Positions 43,221 through 52,610 of a DNA stretch of 59,208 bases are shown here, one piece after another. A program made the translations under genes and the position numbers. Below the pieces are notes generated by a model. The model worked only from the letters and a program-made list of their open reading frames with translations, had not been told where the DNA came from and searched no databases. Numbering within the stretch: position 1 is the stretch's first letter; each line of letters begins with the position of its first letter. This DNA comes from Bacteroidales bacterium UBA1769 (GTDB taxonomy: Bacteria; Bacteroidota; Bacteroidia; Bacteroidales; UBA932): NCBI GenBank assembly GCA_002314725.1, contig DCGV01000093.1:5144-64351 (forward strand). Reading direction: 5' to 3'.

Positions 43221-45044
43221 ATGAAAACTTTCGTTAAACATTTTTCATTAATTCTTTGTTTATTCATACTACTGACTGGGTGTGTATCACTCGACAATCA
43301 GTCGAAAATGAACAAATCATTCGCCGAAATGATTTTGGGCGAGGATCATAGTAGCCGAGCTAATTTCCTTAACGAATCCGGCAAATATTCTACTGATGTC
43401 CCTAAACTTAGTATTGATGATAAAGGCGGAGAACTGGAAATTTCTTTCAAGACAAGTTACAAATGGTCAGCCAGTGTTGCAAATACCGGCACTGACTGGG
43501 TAACTATTTCACAGCCAAGCGGTTATGCAGGCAATGCAACCATCAAAGTAACTGTTACTAAAAATAAAAGTACTGAAGAACGTTCCACTGTCATCAATAT
43601 CAAAACAGGAGACTACACTTACCACCTGAAAGTTACACAAAAGGCAGGATTCCCATATCTATGTTTAACTGCTGTTGAACCTGGCACTATTGTATATTTG
43701 AAACCTAATAAAGATCATTTTGAATTATCATTATTATACTCTACTGATGCAGAGCAATGGGAAAAATTTGATATTGACAATACTAAAATCACTTTAGATG
43801 CTGAGGGTGACAGAGTATTTTTCAAAGCAGACAAACCAAATACTAGATTCGCTATTGATTGGTCAAATTATTACTCATTTACAACTCAGAATGGTATGGT
43901 TGATGTCAGCGGTAACATTATGTACTTGCTAGACGGCTCAAATCCAGGAACAGTGTTAACTGAAGCGAATGATTATGCGTTTGTCAGCTTATTCGAAGAA
44001 ATGAACATTAGAGATGCCAAGGATCTAATCCTTCCAGCGACAAGTCTATCTTATAGCTGTTACAATAGTATGTTCTATAACTGTTACTCATTAAGAAGCG
44101 CTCCTGAACTTCCTGCAACTCAACTAACGCCTTATTGTTATCAAAATATGTTTATTAATACAAGAATCGAAACCGCACCTGAACTTCCTGCATTGGTTGC
44201 CGTTGAAGGCTGTTATGATATGATGTTCGAGTATTGTTCATCACTTAAAATAGCACCAGAATTACCAGCTTTGCAACTTGAGAAATGGTGCTATGAATAT
44301 ATGTTCGAAGGATGCACTTCTCTTACTCAGGCACCTAAGCAACTTCCTGCTACACAATTGGCAAAAGGCTGCTATGAACACATGTTCCAAGGATGTACTT
44401 CTCTCACTCAAGCACCTGAACTTCCTGCTACACAATTAGCAAATAGCTGTTATTCATCCATGTTCCAAGGATGTACTTCGCTCACTCAAGCACCTGAACT
44501 TCCTGCATTGCAACTTGAGAATTGGTGCTATTATTATATGTTTTATGGTTGTACGTCTCTTACTCAAGCACCTGCGCTCCCTGCTACCATTCTTGGAACT
44601 CATTGCTATCGTTTCATGTTCTATGGCTGTACTTCTCTTACTCAAGCACCTGCGCTTCCTGCTACTAATTTAAAAGAACAATGTTATCAAAATATGTTCA
44701 ACGGATGTACTTCTCTTACCAAAGCACCTGATCTTCCTGCTACACAATTGTCAGTAGCCTGCTATGAGTATATGTTCGAAGGATGCACCTCCCTTATCAA
44801 AGCGCCTGTTCTTCCAGCTACGAAATTACTATTCGATGGATACTGTTATCATAACATGTTTAACAATTGCATCTCGCTTAATAGTATAACAGTACTGGCG
44901 ATCGATATAGTTGATAGAACTAACTTAAATGGTTTCCTTTCAGGTTGCGCAACTACAGGTACACTTGCATACAATCCTAACACAAACATCAATTGGATCG
45001 ATTATGTACCTTCCGGATGGAATATCGTATCAGCGCCGCTATAG
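43221..45044 (+). CDS. surface lipoprotein with BACON domain and eleven Cys-Tyr/LRR-like repeats
   Basis: A 607-residue lipoprotein. The signal ends LLTGC (Cys21). Residues about 57-143 form a BACON domain (SYKWSASVANTGTDWVTIS ... YHLKVTQKAG), a beta-sandwich common on Bacteroidetes surface proteins. A second beta-rich segment follows to about residue 240. From Cys280 to about residue 565 there are eleven tandem units of about 26 residues with consensus CYxxMFxGCTSLTQAPELPA followed by TxL, related to BspA-type leucine-rich repeats. The domain mix suggests a surface adhesin or binding protein. It stands alone with its own promoter and terminator. Confidence 0.85.
   Translation: MKTFVKHFSLILCLFILLTGCVSLDNQSKMNKSFAEMILGEDHSSRANFLNESGKYSTDVPKLSIDDKGGELEISFKTSYKWSASVANTGTDWVTISQPSGYAGNATIKVTVTKNKSTEERSTVINIKTGDYTYHLKVTQKAGFPYLCLTAVEPGTIVYLKPNKDHFELSLLYSTDAEQWEKFDIDNTKITLDAEGDRVFFKADKPNTRFAIDWSNYYSFTTQNGMVDVSGNIMYLLDGSNPGTVLTEANDYAFVSLFEEMNIRDAKDLILPATSLSYSCYNSMFYNCYSLRSAPELPATQLTPYCYQNMFINTRIETAPELPALVAVEGCYDMMFEYCSSLKIAPELPALQLEKWCYEYMFEGCTSLTQAPKQLPATQLAKGCYEHMFQGCTSLTQAPELPATQLANSCYSSMFQGCTSLTQAPELPALQLENWCYYYMFYGCTSLTQAPALPATILGTHCYRFMFYGCTSLTQAPALPATNLKEQCYQNMFNGCTSLTKAPDLPATQLSVACYEYMFEGCTSLIKAPVLPATKLLFDGYCYHNMFNNCISLNSITVLAIDIVDRTNLNGFLSGCATTGTLAYNPNTNINWIDYVPSGWNIVSAPL
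44058..44910 (+). repeat. tandem 78-bp repeats encoding LRR-like units
   Basis: Eleven units, each starting at a TGT/TGC-TAT (Cys-Tyr) codon pair, from 44058 to the last at 44844. Units 4-9 are most alike, sharing a stretch for GCTSLTQAPELPA with near-identical DNA; the outer units are diverged. The DNA similarity permits unit gain or loss by recombination. Confidence 0.8.
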
Positions 45045-45067
45045 TACATTATAACAATATTAAACAA

Positions 45068-45104
45068 GAGAGGGTGAAAGTCATTTTTCATCCTCTCGTT
45101 TTTT
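45068..45104 (+). terminator. intrinsic terminator after the BACON lipoprotein gene
   Basis: A 12-bp stem (GAGAGGGTGAAA, 45068-45079, with 45086-45097, one G-U pair), 6-base loop, followed by G and six T residues. It starts 23 bases after the stop codon. Confidence 0.9.
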
Positions 45105-45140
45105 ATAATAAGTTGTTAATAATTTTTCATTAAAGTACAT

Positions 45141-45169
45141 TGAATTATCAATTCAATATACTATTTTTG
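45141..45169 (+). promoter_or_regulatory. promoter of the carAB operon
   Basis: TTG at 45141-45143 and TATTTTTG at 45162-45169, 18 bases apart. The -7 box is a full consensus match and ends 20 bases before the carA ATG. Confidence 0.6.
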
Positions 45170-45189
45170 CAGGGTTAAAAATAGATGCA

Positions 45190-46248
45190 ATGCAATCTTT
45201 CGACAAAACATTTTCCACACTTCAATTAGAGAACGGCCTTGAATTTCAGGGCTTTTTGTTTGGTTATACGGCACCTGCCGAAGGTGAAGTCGTATTCTCA
45301 ACAATCATGTCAGGGTATCCTGAAGCACTTACAGATCCATCTTACAGTGGACAGATCCTTTGTATCACCTATCCGTTGATTGGGAATTATGGAGTACCCG
45401 CAATTGATGACAAGATTCATATCCGTGGTTTAATTGTAACAGATTACTCATTTGACTATAGTCACTGGAGAGCAGTTAAAAGTTTGGACCAATGGTTGAA
45501 AGAGCAAAAGATACCAGCTATTTATGGGGTTGACACACGTCAGATAACCAAAGTGCTTCGCGATAGCGGATCGATGTTGGGACGAATTATACCAAACGGT
45601 AAAGAGATGCCATGGGATGTTGATAATCCACAAAGCGAAAACCTCGTCGATGTTGTCAGTTGCAAGGAAGTATCTCATTATGGCTCTTCTAAAAAGAGAG
45701 TTGTACTTTTGGATTGTGGAGTTAGACCTGGTGTAATTGAAGCATTCACTCAAAGAGGCATCGAGGTCATCAGAGTTCCATGGAATTACGATTTCAATGA
45801 TGGTTCTATTGGGCAATACAACGGATTGCTTATATCTAACGGTCCTGGCGATCCTGACCAGTGCGACAATGCTGTCAAGAACATTAAAAGAGCAATGGAG
45901 CTAAACAAACCTATTTATGGGTTGTGTCTGGGTAATGCTTTGCTTGCCAAAGCTGCCGGCGGTAGAACATATAAGCTGAAATGCGGCCACCACTCTGCCA
46001 ATCAGCCTGTCTCAATGTATTCAAGCAAGAGATGCTATATCACATCTCAAGTTCATGACTACGCAGTAGATTTCTCTACATTGAATTCAGCTGAATGGGA
46101 CGAGTATTTTACCAATATGAATGATGGAACTTGTGAAGGTATCATCCATAAGACAAAACCTTTCTTTGGGACACACTTCTATCCAGAGTTTAATGGTAAC
46201 CCTGATGATACTGCATTTTTGTTTGACAAATTCATTTCGATGCTATGA
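45190..46248 (+). CDS. carA: carbamoyl-phosphate synthase small (glutaminase) subunit, altered catalytic site
   Basis: Supplies ammonia from glutamine to CarB for arginine and pyrimidine synthesis. The N-terminal CPSase domain is normal (FGYTAPAEGEVVFSTIMSGYPEALTDPSYSGQ). The class I glutamine amidotransferase domain has the nucleophile Cys246 in GLCLGN and the KCGHHSANQPV segment. The catalytic His, usually in a FHPE-like motif, is replaced: the sequence reads THFYPEF with Tyr331 (codon TAT at 46180). A His lies two residues earlier. SQVHDYAVD also differs from the common SQNHGYAVD. Length 352 aa is normal. The stop overlaps the carB ATG. Glutaminase activity may be changed or lost; otherwise the identification is firm. 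Confidence 0.93.
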   Translation: MQSFDKTFSTLQLENGLEFQGFLFGYTAPAEGEVVFSTIMSGYPEALTDPSYSGQILCITYPLIGNYGVPAIDDKIHIRGLIVTDYSFDYSHWRAVKSLDQWLKEQKIPAIYGVDTRQITKVLRDSGSMLGRIIPNGKEMPWDVDNPQSENLVDVVSCKEVSHYGSSKKRVVLLDCGVRPGVIEAFTQRGIEVIRVPWNYDFNDGSIGQYNGLLISNGPGDPDQCDNAVKNIKRAMELNKPIYGLCLGNALLAKAAGGRTYKLKCGHHSANQPVSMYSSKRCYITSQVHDYAVDFSTLNSAEWDEYFTNMNDGTCEGIIHKTKPFFGTHFYPEFNGNPDDTAFLFDKFISML

Positions 46249-49200
46249 TTGACAATTCTATGAAAAAAGTCCTAATATTAGGTTCCGGCGCATTGAAAAT
46301 CGGTGAAGCCGGTGAGTTTGATTACTCTGGTTCCCAAGCTATCAAAGCTATGCGGGAAGAGGGCATCAAGACTGTCCTTATCAATCCTAACATCGCTACC
46401 GTACAGACATCTGAAGGTGTTGCAGACAAAATTTACTTTTTGCCGGTCACACCATATTTTGTTGAAAAAGTTATAAAGAAAGAGGATCCTCAAGGTATCC
46501 TTTTGGCTTTCGGTGGACAGACAGCCCTGAATTGCGGCGTCAAACTCTATGAAACTGGAATTCTTGAAAAATACAAATTACAAGTACTTGGTACACCTGT
46601 TCAGACTATCATCAATACTGAAGACAGAGAGCTCTTTATTGAGCAGATGGATCAGATTAATGTAAAATGCATCAAATCACATGCTGTTGAAACGATTGAG
46701 CAGGCTCGTGAAGCTGCAGCAGAATTGGGTTATCCTGTTATCCTCCGTGCAGCATATGCACTAGGCGGTCTCGGAAGCGGTTTCTGTGACAATGAAGAGG
46801 AACTTAATGTCTTAGCTGAGAAATCATTCTCATATTCACCTCAAGTCCTTGTAGAAAAATCGCTTAAAGGTTGGAAGGAGATTGAATTTGAGGTTGTAAG
46901 AGACAAATATAACAACTGTATTACAGTTGCGAACATGGAGAATTTCGACCCTCTAGGAATACATACTGGAGAGAGTATAGTAGTTGCTCCATGCCAGAGT
47001 TTGGATAGTTCAGATATTGCCAAATTGAGTGAATTGGCCAAGAGAATCGTAAGACATATCGGCATCATCGGCGAGTGTAACGTCCAATTTGCATTTGACA
47101 CAGTATCTGACGATTATAGAGTGATTGAGGTGAATGCACGTCTGTCAAGATCTTCCGCATTGGCTTCTAAAGCAACAGGTTACCCTCTTGCTTTCGTCGC
47201 TGCCAAAATCGGTCTTGGTTTCGGTCTTGCAGAGCTGAAGAATGGTGTTACCAAGACAACATCTGCATTCTTTGAACCTGCGCTTGATTATGTAATATGT
47301 AAGATTCCTCGTTGGGACCTCTCTAAATTCCATGGTGTTTCACGTGAGATTGGAAGTAGCATGAAGTCTGTAGGTGAGGTTATGGCTATCGGACGTACAT
47401 TCGAAGAGACTATTCAGAAAGGCCTTCGTATGATTGGCCAAGGCGCGCACGGATTCGTCGGTAATAAAGAGATTGTTGTGAATGACATTGACAAAGCTCT
47501 TCACGACCCTACTGACAATAGAATATTCGTAATCTCGAAAGCTCTCCAAAAAGGATATACAGTTGAAGAGGTGTGCAATCTTACCAAGATTGACAAATGG
47601 TTCATAGACAAACTCAACAATATTGTTGAGATGTCAAAGGAACTGAGCAAATATGACGAACTTGAAGAACTTCCTGACGGCTTGCTAAAACAAGCGAAGC
47701 AAATGGGATTTTCAGATTTCCAGATAGCAAGATTTGTATTCAAGGAGAAATACGATACAGAAGATGGAGTAAACATTGTTCGCGCATACAGAAAGAAGAC
47801 AGGTATCGTTCCTTATGTTAAACAGATAGATACACTTGCTGCTGAAGTACCGGCACAAACAAATTATCTATACCTTACATATAACGGCTGCTGTCACGAT
47901 ATCGACTATGAGAAAGATGGCAAATCAGTGATTGTTCTTGGTTCCGGAGCATATCGCATCGGTAGTTCAGTAGAATTTGACTGGTGTAGTGTAAACGCGC
48001 TCCAGACCATTAGAAATCTTGGTTGGAGAGGTATTATGATCAACTACAATCCAGAAACCGTATCAACTGACTATGATATGTGCGACAGATTGTATTTCGA
48101 CGAGTTGACATACGAGAGAGTAATGGATATCCACGATCTTGAGACACCACATGGTATGGTTGTTTCAGTAGGTGGACAGATCCCTAACAACCTTGCAATG
48201 AGACTTGATGCTTCTGGTGTAAAACTTCTGGGAACAACTGCAAAGAGCATTGACAATGCTGAAGATCGCAACAAATTCTCAGAGATGCTTGACTCAATCG
48301 GCGTTGACCAGCCAAGATGGAAAGAGCTTACTACGCTAGATGAGATTGACGCATTTGTTGATGAAGTCGGATTCCCAGTATTGGTGAGACCATCATACGT
48401 ACTTTCTGGTGCAGCAATGAACGTTTGTTCAAACAAGAGCGAACTTGAAGAGTTCCTTAAACTTGCAGCTGAAGTATCTCAGAAACACCCAGTTGTAGTA
48501 AGTCAATTCATTCAGCACTCTAAAGAGATAGAATTTGACGCAGTTGCCTCTAAGGGTGAGATTATCGCCTACGCTATCTCTGAGCATATTGAATTTGCCG
48601 GTGTACACTCAGGTGACGCTACAATACAATTCCCACCTCAGAAGATTTATGTGGAGACAGCTCGAAGAATAAAGAAAATCTCACGTAAAATTGCTGAAGC
48701 ATTGAATATCAGCGGTCCATTCAATATCCAATTCCTTGCAAAAGAGAATGATATCAAGGTTATCGAGTGTAACCTGCGTGCCTCTCGAAGCTTCCCATTC
48801 GTTTCCAAGGTATTGAAGATTAACCTTATCGAATTGGCTACAAAGATTATGATGGGTCTTGAAGTTGAAAAACCAGCGAAGAGTGCATTCGACCTAGACT
48901 ATATCGGTGTGAAAGCTTCACAATTCTCATTCTCAAGACTTCAAAAAGCCGACCCTGTTCTTGGTGTGGATATGTCATCTACAGGTGAGGTTGGTTGCCT
49001 AGGTGACAATATGGACGAAGCTGTCCTTAAGTCAATGCTATCAGTCGGATACAACGTTCCAAAACAGAATGTATTAATGTCAACAGGCGATGCTAAGCAG
49101 AAGGTAGAGATGTTGAATGCAGCCAAGATGCTAGTAGATAATGGATACACTATCTATGCTACAAAAGGTACATACTCATTCTTGAAAGAGAACAATATTG

Positions 49201-49472
49201 AGGCCACTAGAGTTTTGTGGCCTGATGAGACAGGAACCGAGCGAAGCGCTCTTGAGATGATTCAGAACAAGGAGATAGACATGGTTGTCAATATACCTAA
49301 GAATCTTTCTAAAGGCGAGTTGTCAAATGGTTATAAGATCCGTCGTGCAGCCATCGACTTCAATATTCCTCTGATCACGAACAGCAGACTTGCCACAGCA
49401 TTCATTATATCATTCTGCAAACTCCCTGTCGATCAGATTAATATAAAGAGTTGGGATGAGTATTACTCGTAA
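46245..49472 (+). CDS. carB: carbamoyl-phosphate synthase large subunit
   Basis: Makes carbamoyl phosphate from bicarbonate, ammonia and two ATP. The 1075-residue protein contains both homologous synthetase halves: the first starts VLILGSGALKIGEAGEFDYSG, the second VIVLGSGAYRIGSSVEFDWC near residue 562. ATP-grasp motifs occur in each half (ILRAAYALGGLGSG; LVRPSYVLSGAAMNV). A C-terminal methylglyoxal-synthase-like allosteric domain runs from about residue 940 (NVLMSTGDAKQKVEMLNAAKML). The start at 46245 overlaps the carA stop (ATGA); an internal ATG at 46260 is a less likely start. Confidence 0.96.
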   Translation: MIDNSMKKVLILGSGALKIGEAGEFDYSGSQAIKAMREEGIKTVLINPNIATVQTSEGVADKIYFLPVTPYFVEKVIKKEDPQGILLAFGGQTALNCGVKLYETGILEKYKLQVLGTPVQTIINTEDRELFIEQMDQINVKCIKSHAVETIEQAREAAAELGYPVILRAAYALGGLGSGFCDNEEELNVLAEKSFSYSPQVLVEKSLKGWKEIEFEVVRDKYNNCITVANMENFDPLGIHTGESIVVAPCQSLDSSDIAKLSELAKRIVRHIGIIGECNVQFAFDTVSDDYRVIEVNARLSRSSALASKATGYPLAFVAAKIGLGFGLAELKNGVTKTTSAFFEPALDYVICKIPRWDLSKFHGVSREIGSSMKSVGEVMAIGRTFEETIQKGLRMIGQGAHGFVGNKEIVVNDIDKALHDPTDNRIFVISKALQKGYTVEEVCNLTKIDKWFIDKLNNIVEMSKELSKYDELEELPDGLLKQAKQMGFSDFQIARFVFKEKYDTEDGVNIVRAYRKKTGIVPYVKQIDTLAAEVPAQTNYLYLTYNGCCHDIDYEKDGKSVIVLGSGAYRIGSSVEFDWCSVNALQTIRNLGWRGIMINYNPETVSTDYDMCDRLYFDELTYERVMDIHDLETPHGMVVSVGGQIPNNLAMRLDASGVKLLGTTAKSIDNAEDRNKFSEMLDSIGVDQPRWKELTTLDEIDAFVDEVGFPVLVRPSYVLSGAAMNVCSNKSELEEFLKLAAEVSQKHPVVVSQFIQHSKEIEFDAVASKGEIIAYAISEHIEFAGVHSGDATIQFPPQKIYVETARRIKKISRKIAEALNISGPFNIQFLAKENDIKVIECNLRASRSFPFVSKVLKINLIELATKIMMGLEVEKPAKSAFDLDYIGVKASQFSFSRLQKADPVLGVDMSSTGEVGCLGDNMDEAVLKSMLSVGYNVPKQNVLMSTGDAKQKVEMLNAAKMLVDNGYTIYATKGTYSFLKENNIEATRVLWPDETGTERSALEMIQNKEIDMVVNIPKNLSKGELSNGYKIRRAAIDFNIPLITNSRLATAFIISFCKLPVDQINIKSWDEYYS

Positions 49473-49475
49473 AAT

Positions 49476-50414
49476 ATGATTTCTTCCATCATATTGTTCA
49501 TAGTTGGAATCGTAATGATTTTGAAAGGCGCCGACCTGTTGGTTGACGCCTCTTCAAATATTGCCCGTAGGTTGAAACTCTCTGAATTCATTATCGGAGT
49601 TACAATAGTTGGAATTGGGACTTCAATGCCTGAACTCACTGTCAGCGTTTTCGGAGCAATTGAAGGAAATGCAGATATCGCCATAGGCAATGTCACAGGA
49701 TCAAATATTTGTAATATACTTCTGATTCTCGGTGTAACTGCCGTAATTGCTCCTGTCGAACTGAGCAGATCGAATATCAGGAAGGATATCCCTATGGGAA
49801 TCATGGCTTCATTGCTGCTTCTCATATGTGCAATCAACAGATCAGAGATGTTAATCACACCATACGAAGGTGTATTCTTCCTTATTTGTTTTGGAGCATA
49901 TCTATATAATATGTTCAGCCAAGGAACCAATGACAGTACAACTGTTGAAATGCCTACCGGCAAACTCTCAAAAGATATCCTACTTGTCATTGTTGGACTT
50001 GTTTCATTGATAGTTGGAGGCAAGATCTTCGTCGGGTCAGCGACTGAACTCGCTCTGGCAGTTGGGGTATCAGATTCAGTAATCGCAGTCACACTAGTTG
50101 CTTTCGGCACCTCTCTACCAGAACTTGCTACAAGTGCAATCGCCGCCGCCAAGCATAAAGGGCAGTTGGCATTGGGCAATGTAATCGGATCTAATATTGC
50201 CAATATTTTCCTAATTCTTGGAGTAAGTTCTTGCATAACTCCAATTCATATCAGCGAAGGTATCTCATTCATAAGTATCTTTATTGCACTTGGTACCTCA
50301 GTACTTCTTTTCCTTCCTGTTTTAACAAATAAGAAGAGGACAATGGGCAGAGTGGAAGGTATTATTTTCCTTCTCTGTTATATTGCATACATTTATATTT
50401 CATTGATTATTTAA
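49476..50414 (+). CDS. Ca2+/Na+ antiporter of the CaCA family
   Basis: An inner-membrane exchanger of 312 residues, YrbG-like. Both inverted alpha-repeats are visible: GVTIVGIGTSMPELTVSVFGA (about residues 41-61) with GNVTGSNICNILLILG, and AVTLVAFGTSLPELATSAIAA (about 204-224) with GNVIGSNIANIFLILG. The two Glu residues in GTSxPE are the ion-binding positions. About ten membrane segments are expected. It starts three bases after carB and so is probably co-transcribed, with no evident functional link. Confidence 0.92.
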   Translation: MISSIILFIVGIVMILKGADLLVDASSNIARRLKLSEFIIGVTIVGIGTSMPELTVSVFGAIEGNADIAIGNVTGSNICNILLILGVTAVIAPVELSRSNIRKDIPMGIMASLLLLICAINRSEMLITPYEGVFFLICFGAYLYNMFSQGTNDSTTVEMPTGKLSKDILLVIVGLVSLIVGGKIFVGSATELALAVGVSDSVIAVTLVAFGTSLPELATSAIAAAKHKGQLALGNVIGSNIANIFLILGVSSCITPIHISEGISFISIFIALGTSVLLFLPVLTNKKRTMGRVEGIIFLLCYIAYIYISLII

Positions 50415-50429
50415 TATCAATTCATATTT

Positions 50430-52469
50430 ATGAAACGCATTTTCACTATACTAGTCACAGTAACAATGGCCGTTTATGCCACAGCACAGCCAGGCATATT
50501 CGCCACTCACCCTGCAAATAATCCGAAAGGCAAGATTCTGACACCTACGGCATCAGAGTGGGAGTCGTCAAAACTGAATCCAACATCACCAGCCATCTCA
50601 TTCGTAGATAACCGAAATATTACCTATGTAATAGATGGGAAGAGATATATTATGACTATCAAGGGTACTGTCTCTGATTACAATGATTATGTCCAACCGA
50701 AAAGCAATCCACTGATGCAACAATTGCCTGCCGGTGTCAGTGACGTTCAATCATCTTCGAATGGAGATATTGCCTACTCTATCAATGGCAGTTTATTCTA
50801 TTTGGACAAAGATGGTATAACACATAATGTCGCAATCAGTGAGTCTGACGGTATTGTGTATGGTGAGACTGTAAGCCGTAATGAATTTGCCATAGATGGT
50901 GGCATCTTCTGGAGTCCTGACGGCAGTAAGTTGGCCTTTTACCGTAAAGATGAATCAAAAGTTGACCTATTCCCTCTTCTAGACATAAACTCCAGAACAG
51001 GTTCCTTGAAAGCCATCAGATACCCTATGGCCGGAATGAACTCTGAAAGAATCTCACTAGGTATTTACGATTTACAGAGCAAAACAACCACATATCTAGA
51101 TGTAAAAGATTTCGATGATGACAGATATCTGACTTGTATTACATGGAGTCCAGATTGTTCAAAGATCTATGTCCAAGTACTCGACCGTCCACAGGATAAC
51201 ATCCATCTTAACTATTACGACACAGCTTCAGGTAAAGAATTGGGACAAGTCCTGACTGAACACAACGGCAAATGGGTTGAACCTATTTCTCAATTGTCTT
51301 TTGTCAAAGGTTCATCAAGTGAATTCATATACTCTTCAGACAACCGAGATGGATATAAGAGCCTTTACCTATGCAACGATAATGGCATTATCAAACGATT
51401 GACAGACGTTGATGCAGATGTAGAATATATTGGAAACAATGGAAAAGAGCTTTTTTATTACTCATATGAAGTATCTCCTGTAGAACGCCACCTGTTCAAA
51501 ACAAATATAAAGAGCGGCAAGAAACAACAGCTTTCTCAGGGAGAAGGTGTTCATACTGTAAGATTCAGCGATGATCTTTCATCTTTCATTGACACATATT
51601 CATCTATCAACAATCCTAAGAGTATCTACTACCGCAACAGTGATGGAACAAAGAGCACACTTGTATTTCAAGCAGAAAATCCTACGCAGGATTATGCTTA
51701 CACTGAATTGTCTCTAGGGAAAATAAAAAGCGCTGATGGCAAATATGACAACTATTACAGAATTATTAAACCTTTGAATTTCAATCCATTAAAGAAATAT
51801 CCAGCCATATTGTATGTATATGGAGGTCCCCATAATCAGATGATCAGTAATTCTTGGTACGGGCAGTTGAGACGATGGGAAATGGTTATGGCAATGAAGG
51901 GATATGTAGTATTTGTTATGGATAATAGAGGCACGCCTCATAGAGGTACAGAGTATGAGAAGGCAATCCATGGAGAATGCGGACAAGCAGAAATGGCGGA
52001 CCAAATGGAGGGAGTGAAGATGTTGATGAATCTTCCATATGTTGATTCAAACAAGATTGGCGTCCACGGATGGAGTTATGGCGGATTTATGACCATTTCA
52101 CTTATGACAAATTATCCTGACATATTTAAGGTAGGAGTAGCAGGCGGTCCTGTCATCGATTGGAAATGGTATGAAGTAATGTACGGCGAGCGATATATGG
52201 AAACCCCTCAAAGGAATCCTGATGGATTTGAAAAGACCTCTCTAATAAACAAGGCAAAAGATCTAAAAGGGCAACTTCTTATCATCCAAGGGGGCATTGA
52301 CAATACAGTAGTCCCACTTCATGCCTCCAGCTTCGTTCAAGAGTGTATCAAGAACAACATTCCTGTTGATTACTTCACCTATCCGGTTTCAGAGCACAAT
52401 GTCCAAGGCCGTGACAGAGCTCATCTTACTGAGAAGATTACGGAGTACTTCGAAAAGAACTTACGGTAG
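50430..52469 (+). CDS. S9 family prolyl oligopeptidase (dipeptidyl peptidase IV type)
   Basis: A secreted serine peptidase of 679 residues. The signal peptide ends ATAQPG; an N-terminal beta-propeller (ISFVDNRNITYVIDGK, FFWSPDGSKLAFYRKDES) precedes the catalytic alpha/beta hydrolase. The nucleophile is Ser549 in HGWSYGGFM, the acid is Asp in IQGGIDNTVVP near residue 626 and the His is in VSEHNVQGRDRAHL near 661. PAILYVYGGPHNQ and VVFVMDNRGTPHRG are typical S9B sequences. It likely removes N-terminal X-Pro dipeptides in the periplasm. It follows the exchanger by 15 bases; a long hairpin begins 16 bases after the stop. Confidence 0.92.
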   Translation: MKRIFTILVTVTMAVYATAQPGIFATHPANNPKGKILTPTASEWESSKLNPTSPAISFVDNRNITYVIDGKRYIMTIKGTVSDYNDYVQPKSNPLMQQLPAGVSDVQSSSNGDIAYSINGSLFYLDKDGITHNVAISESDGIVYGETVSRNEFAIDGGIFWSPDGSKLAFYRKDESKVDLFPLLDINSRTGSLKAIRYPMAGMNSERISLGIYDLQSKTTTYLDVKDFDDDRYLTCITWSPDCSKIYVQVLDRPQDNIHLNYYDTASGKELGQVLTEHNGKWVEPISQLSFVKGSSSEFIYSSDNRDGYKSLYLCNDNGIIKRLTDVDADVEYIGNNGKELFYYSYEVSPVERHLFKTNIKSGKKQQLSQGEGVHTVRFSDDLSSFIDTYSSINNPKSIYYRNSDGTKSTLVFQAENPTQDYAYTELSLGKIKSADGKYDNYYRIIKPLNFNPLKKYPAILYVYGGPHNQMISNSWYGQLRRWEMVMAMKGYVVFVMDNRGTPHRGTEYEKAIHGECGQAEMADQMEGVKMLMNLPYVDSNKIGVHGWSYGGFMTISLMTNYPDIFKVGVAGGPVIDWKWYEVMYGERYMETPQRNPDGFEKTSLINKAKDLKGQLLIIQGGIDNTVVPLHASSFVQECIKNNIPVDYFTYPVSEHNVQGRDRAHLTEKITEYFEKNLR

Positions 52470-52484
52470 TTGAGAGAGACTACA

Positions 52485-52551
52485 TTTAAAATATTATTTC
52501 TTCGAGACGCATTTACGAAGGAAGAGCGTCTCTCATAAATAATATTTTAAA
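52485..52551. terminator. two-tier core-loop hairpin, family A copy 2
   Basis: Outer 15-bp AT stem (52485-52499 with 52537-52551), 4-base linkers, inner stem GAGACGC/GCGTCTC (52504-52510 with 52526-52532), loop ATTTACGAAGGAAGA. The core with loop is the same as at 27514-27550, while the outer stem differs in sequence. It sits directly after the S9 peptidase gene and probably ends the carAB-antiporter-peptidase transcript. Confidence 0.8.
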
Positions 52552-52556
52552 TTGAA

Positions 52557-52605
52557 GAGCTAAGAGCTAAGAGTTAAGAGTCTAGAGTTAAGAGTCTAGA
52601 GTTGA
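52557..52605. repeat. GAGNNNA heptamer array, left copy
   Basis: Seven tandem heptamers: GAGCTAA twice, GAGTTAA, GAGTCTA, GAGTTAA, GAGTCTA, GAGTTGA, followed by a partial GAGAG. It starts five bases after hairpin A2 and ends five bases before hairpin B2. The array at 52877-52967 has the same heptamers in the opposite orientation. Confidence 0.75.
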
Positions 52606-52610
52606 GAGAG

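Noticed and set aside
43221..45044. Possible CRISPR-like or mobile repeat in the 78-bp units
   Set aside because: The repeats are in frame, encode LRR-like units in a lipoprotein, and have no spacers.
49463..50236. A 257-codon open frame on the minus strand opposite the Ca2+/Na+ antiporter gene
   Set aside because: It is the antisense mirror of a hydrophobic, repeat-containing protein; its translation is low-complexity and the plus-strand gene has clear GTSxPE motifs and operon context.
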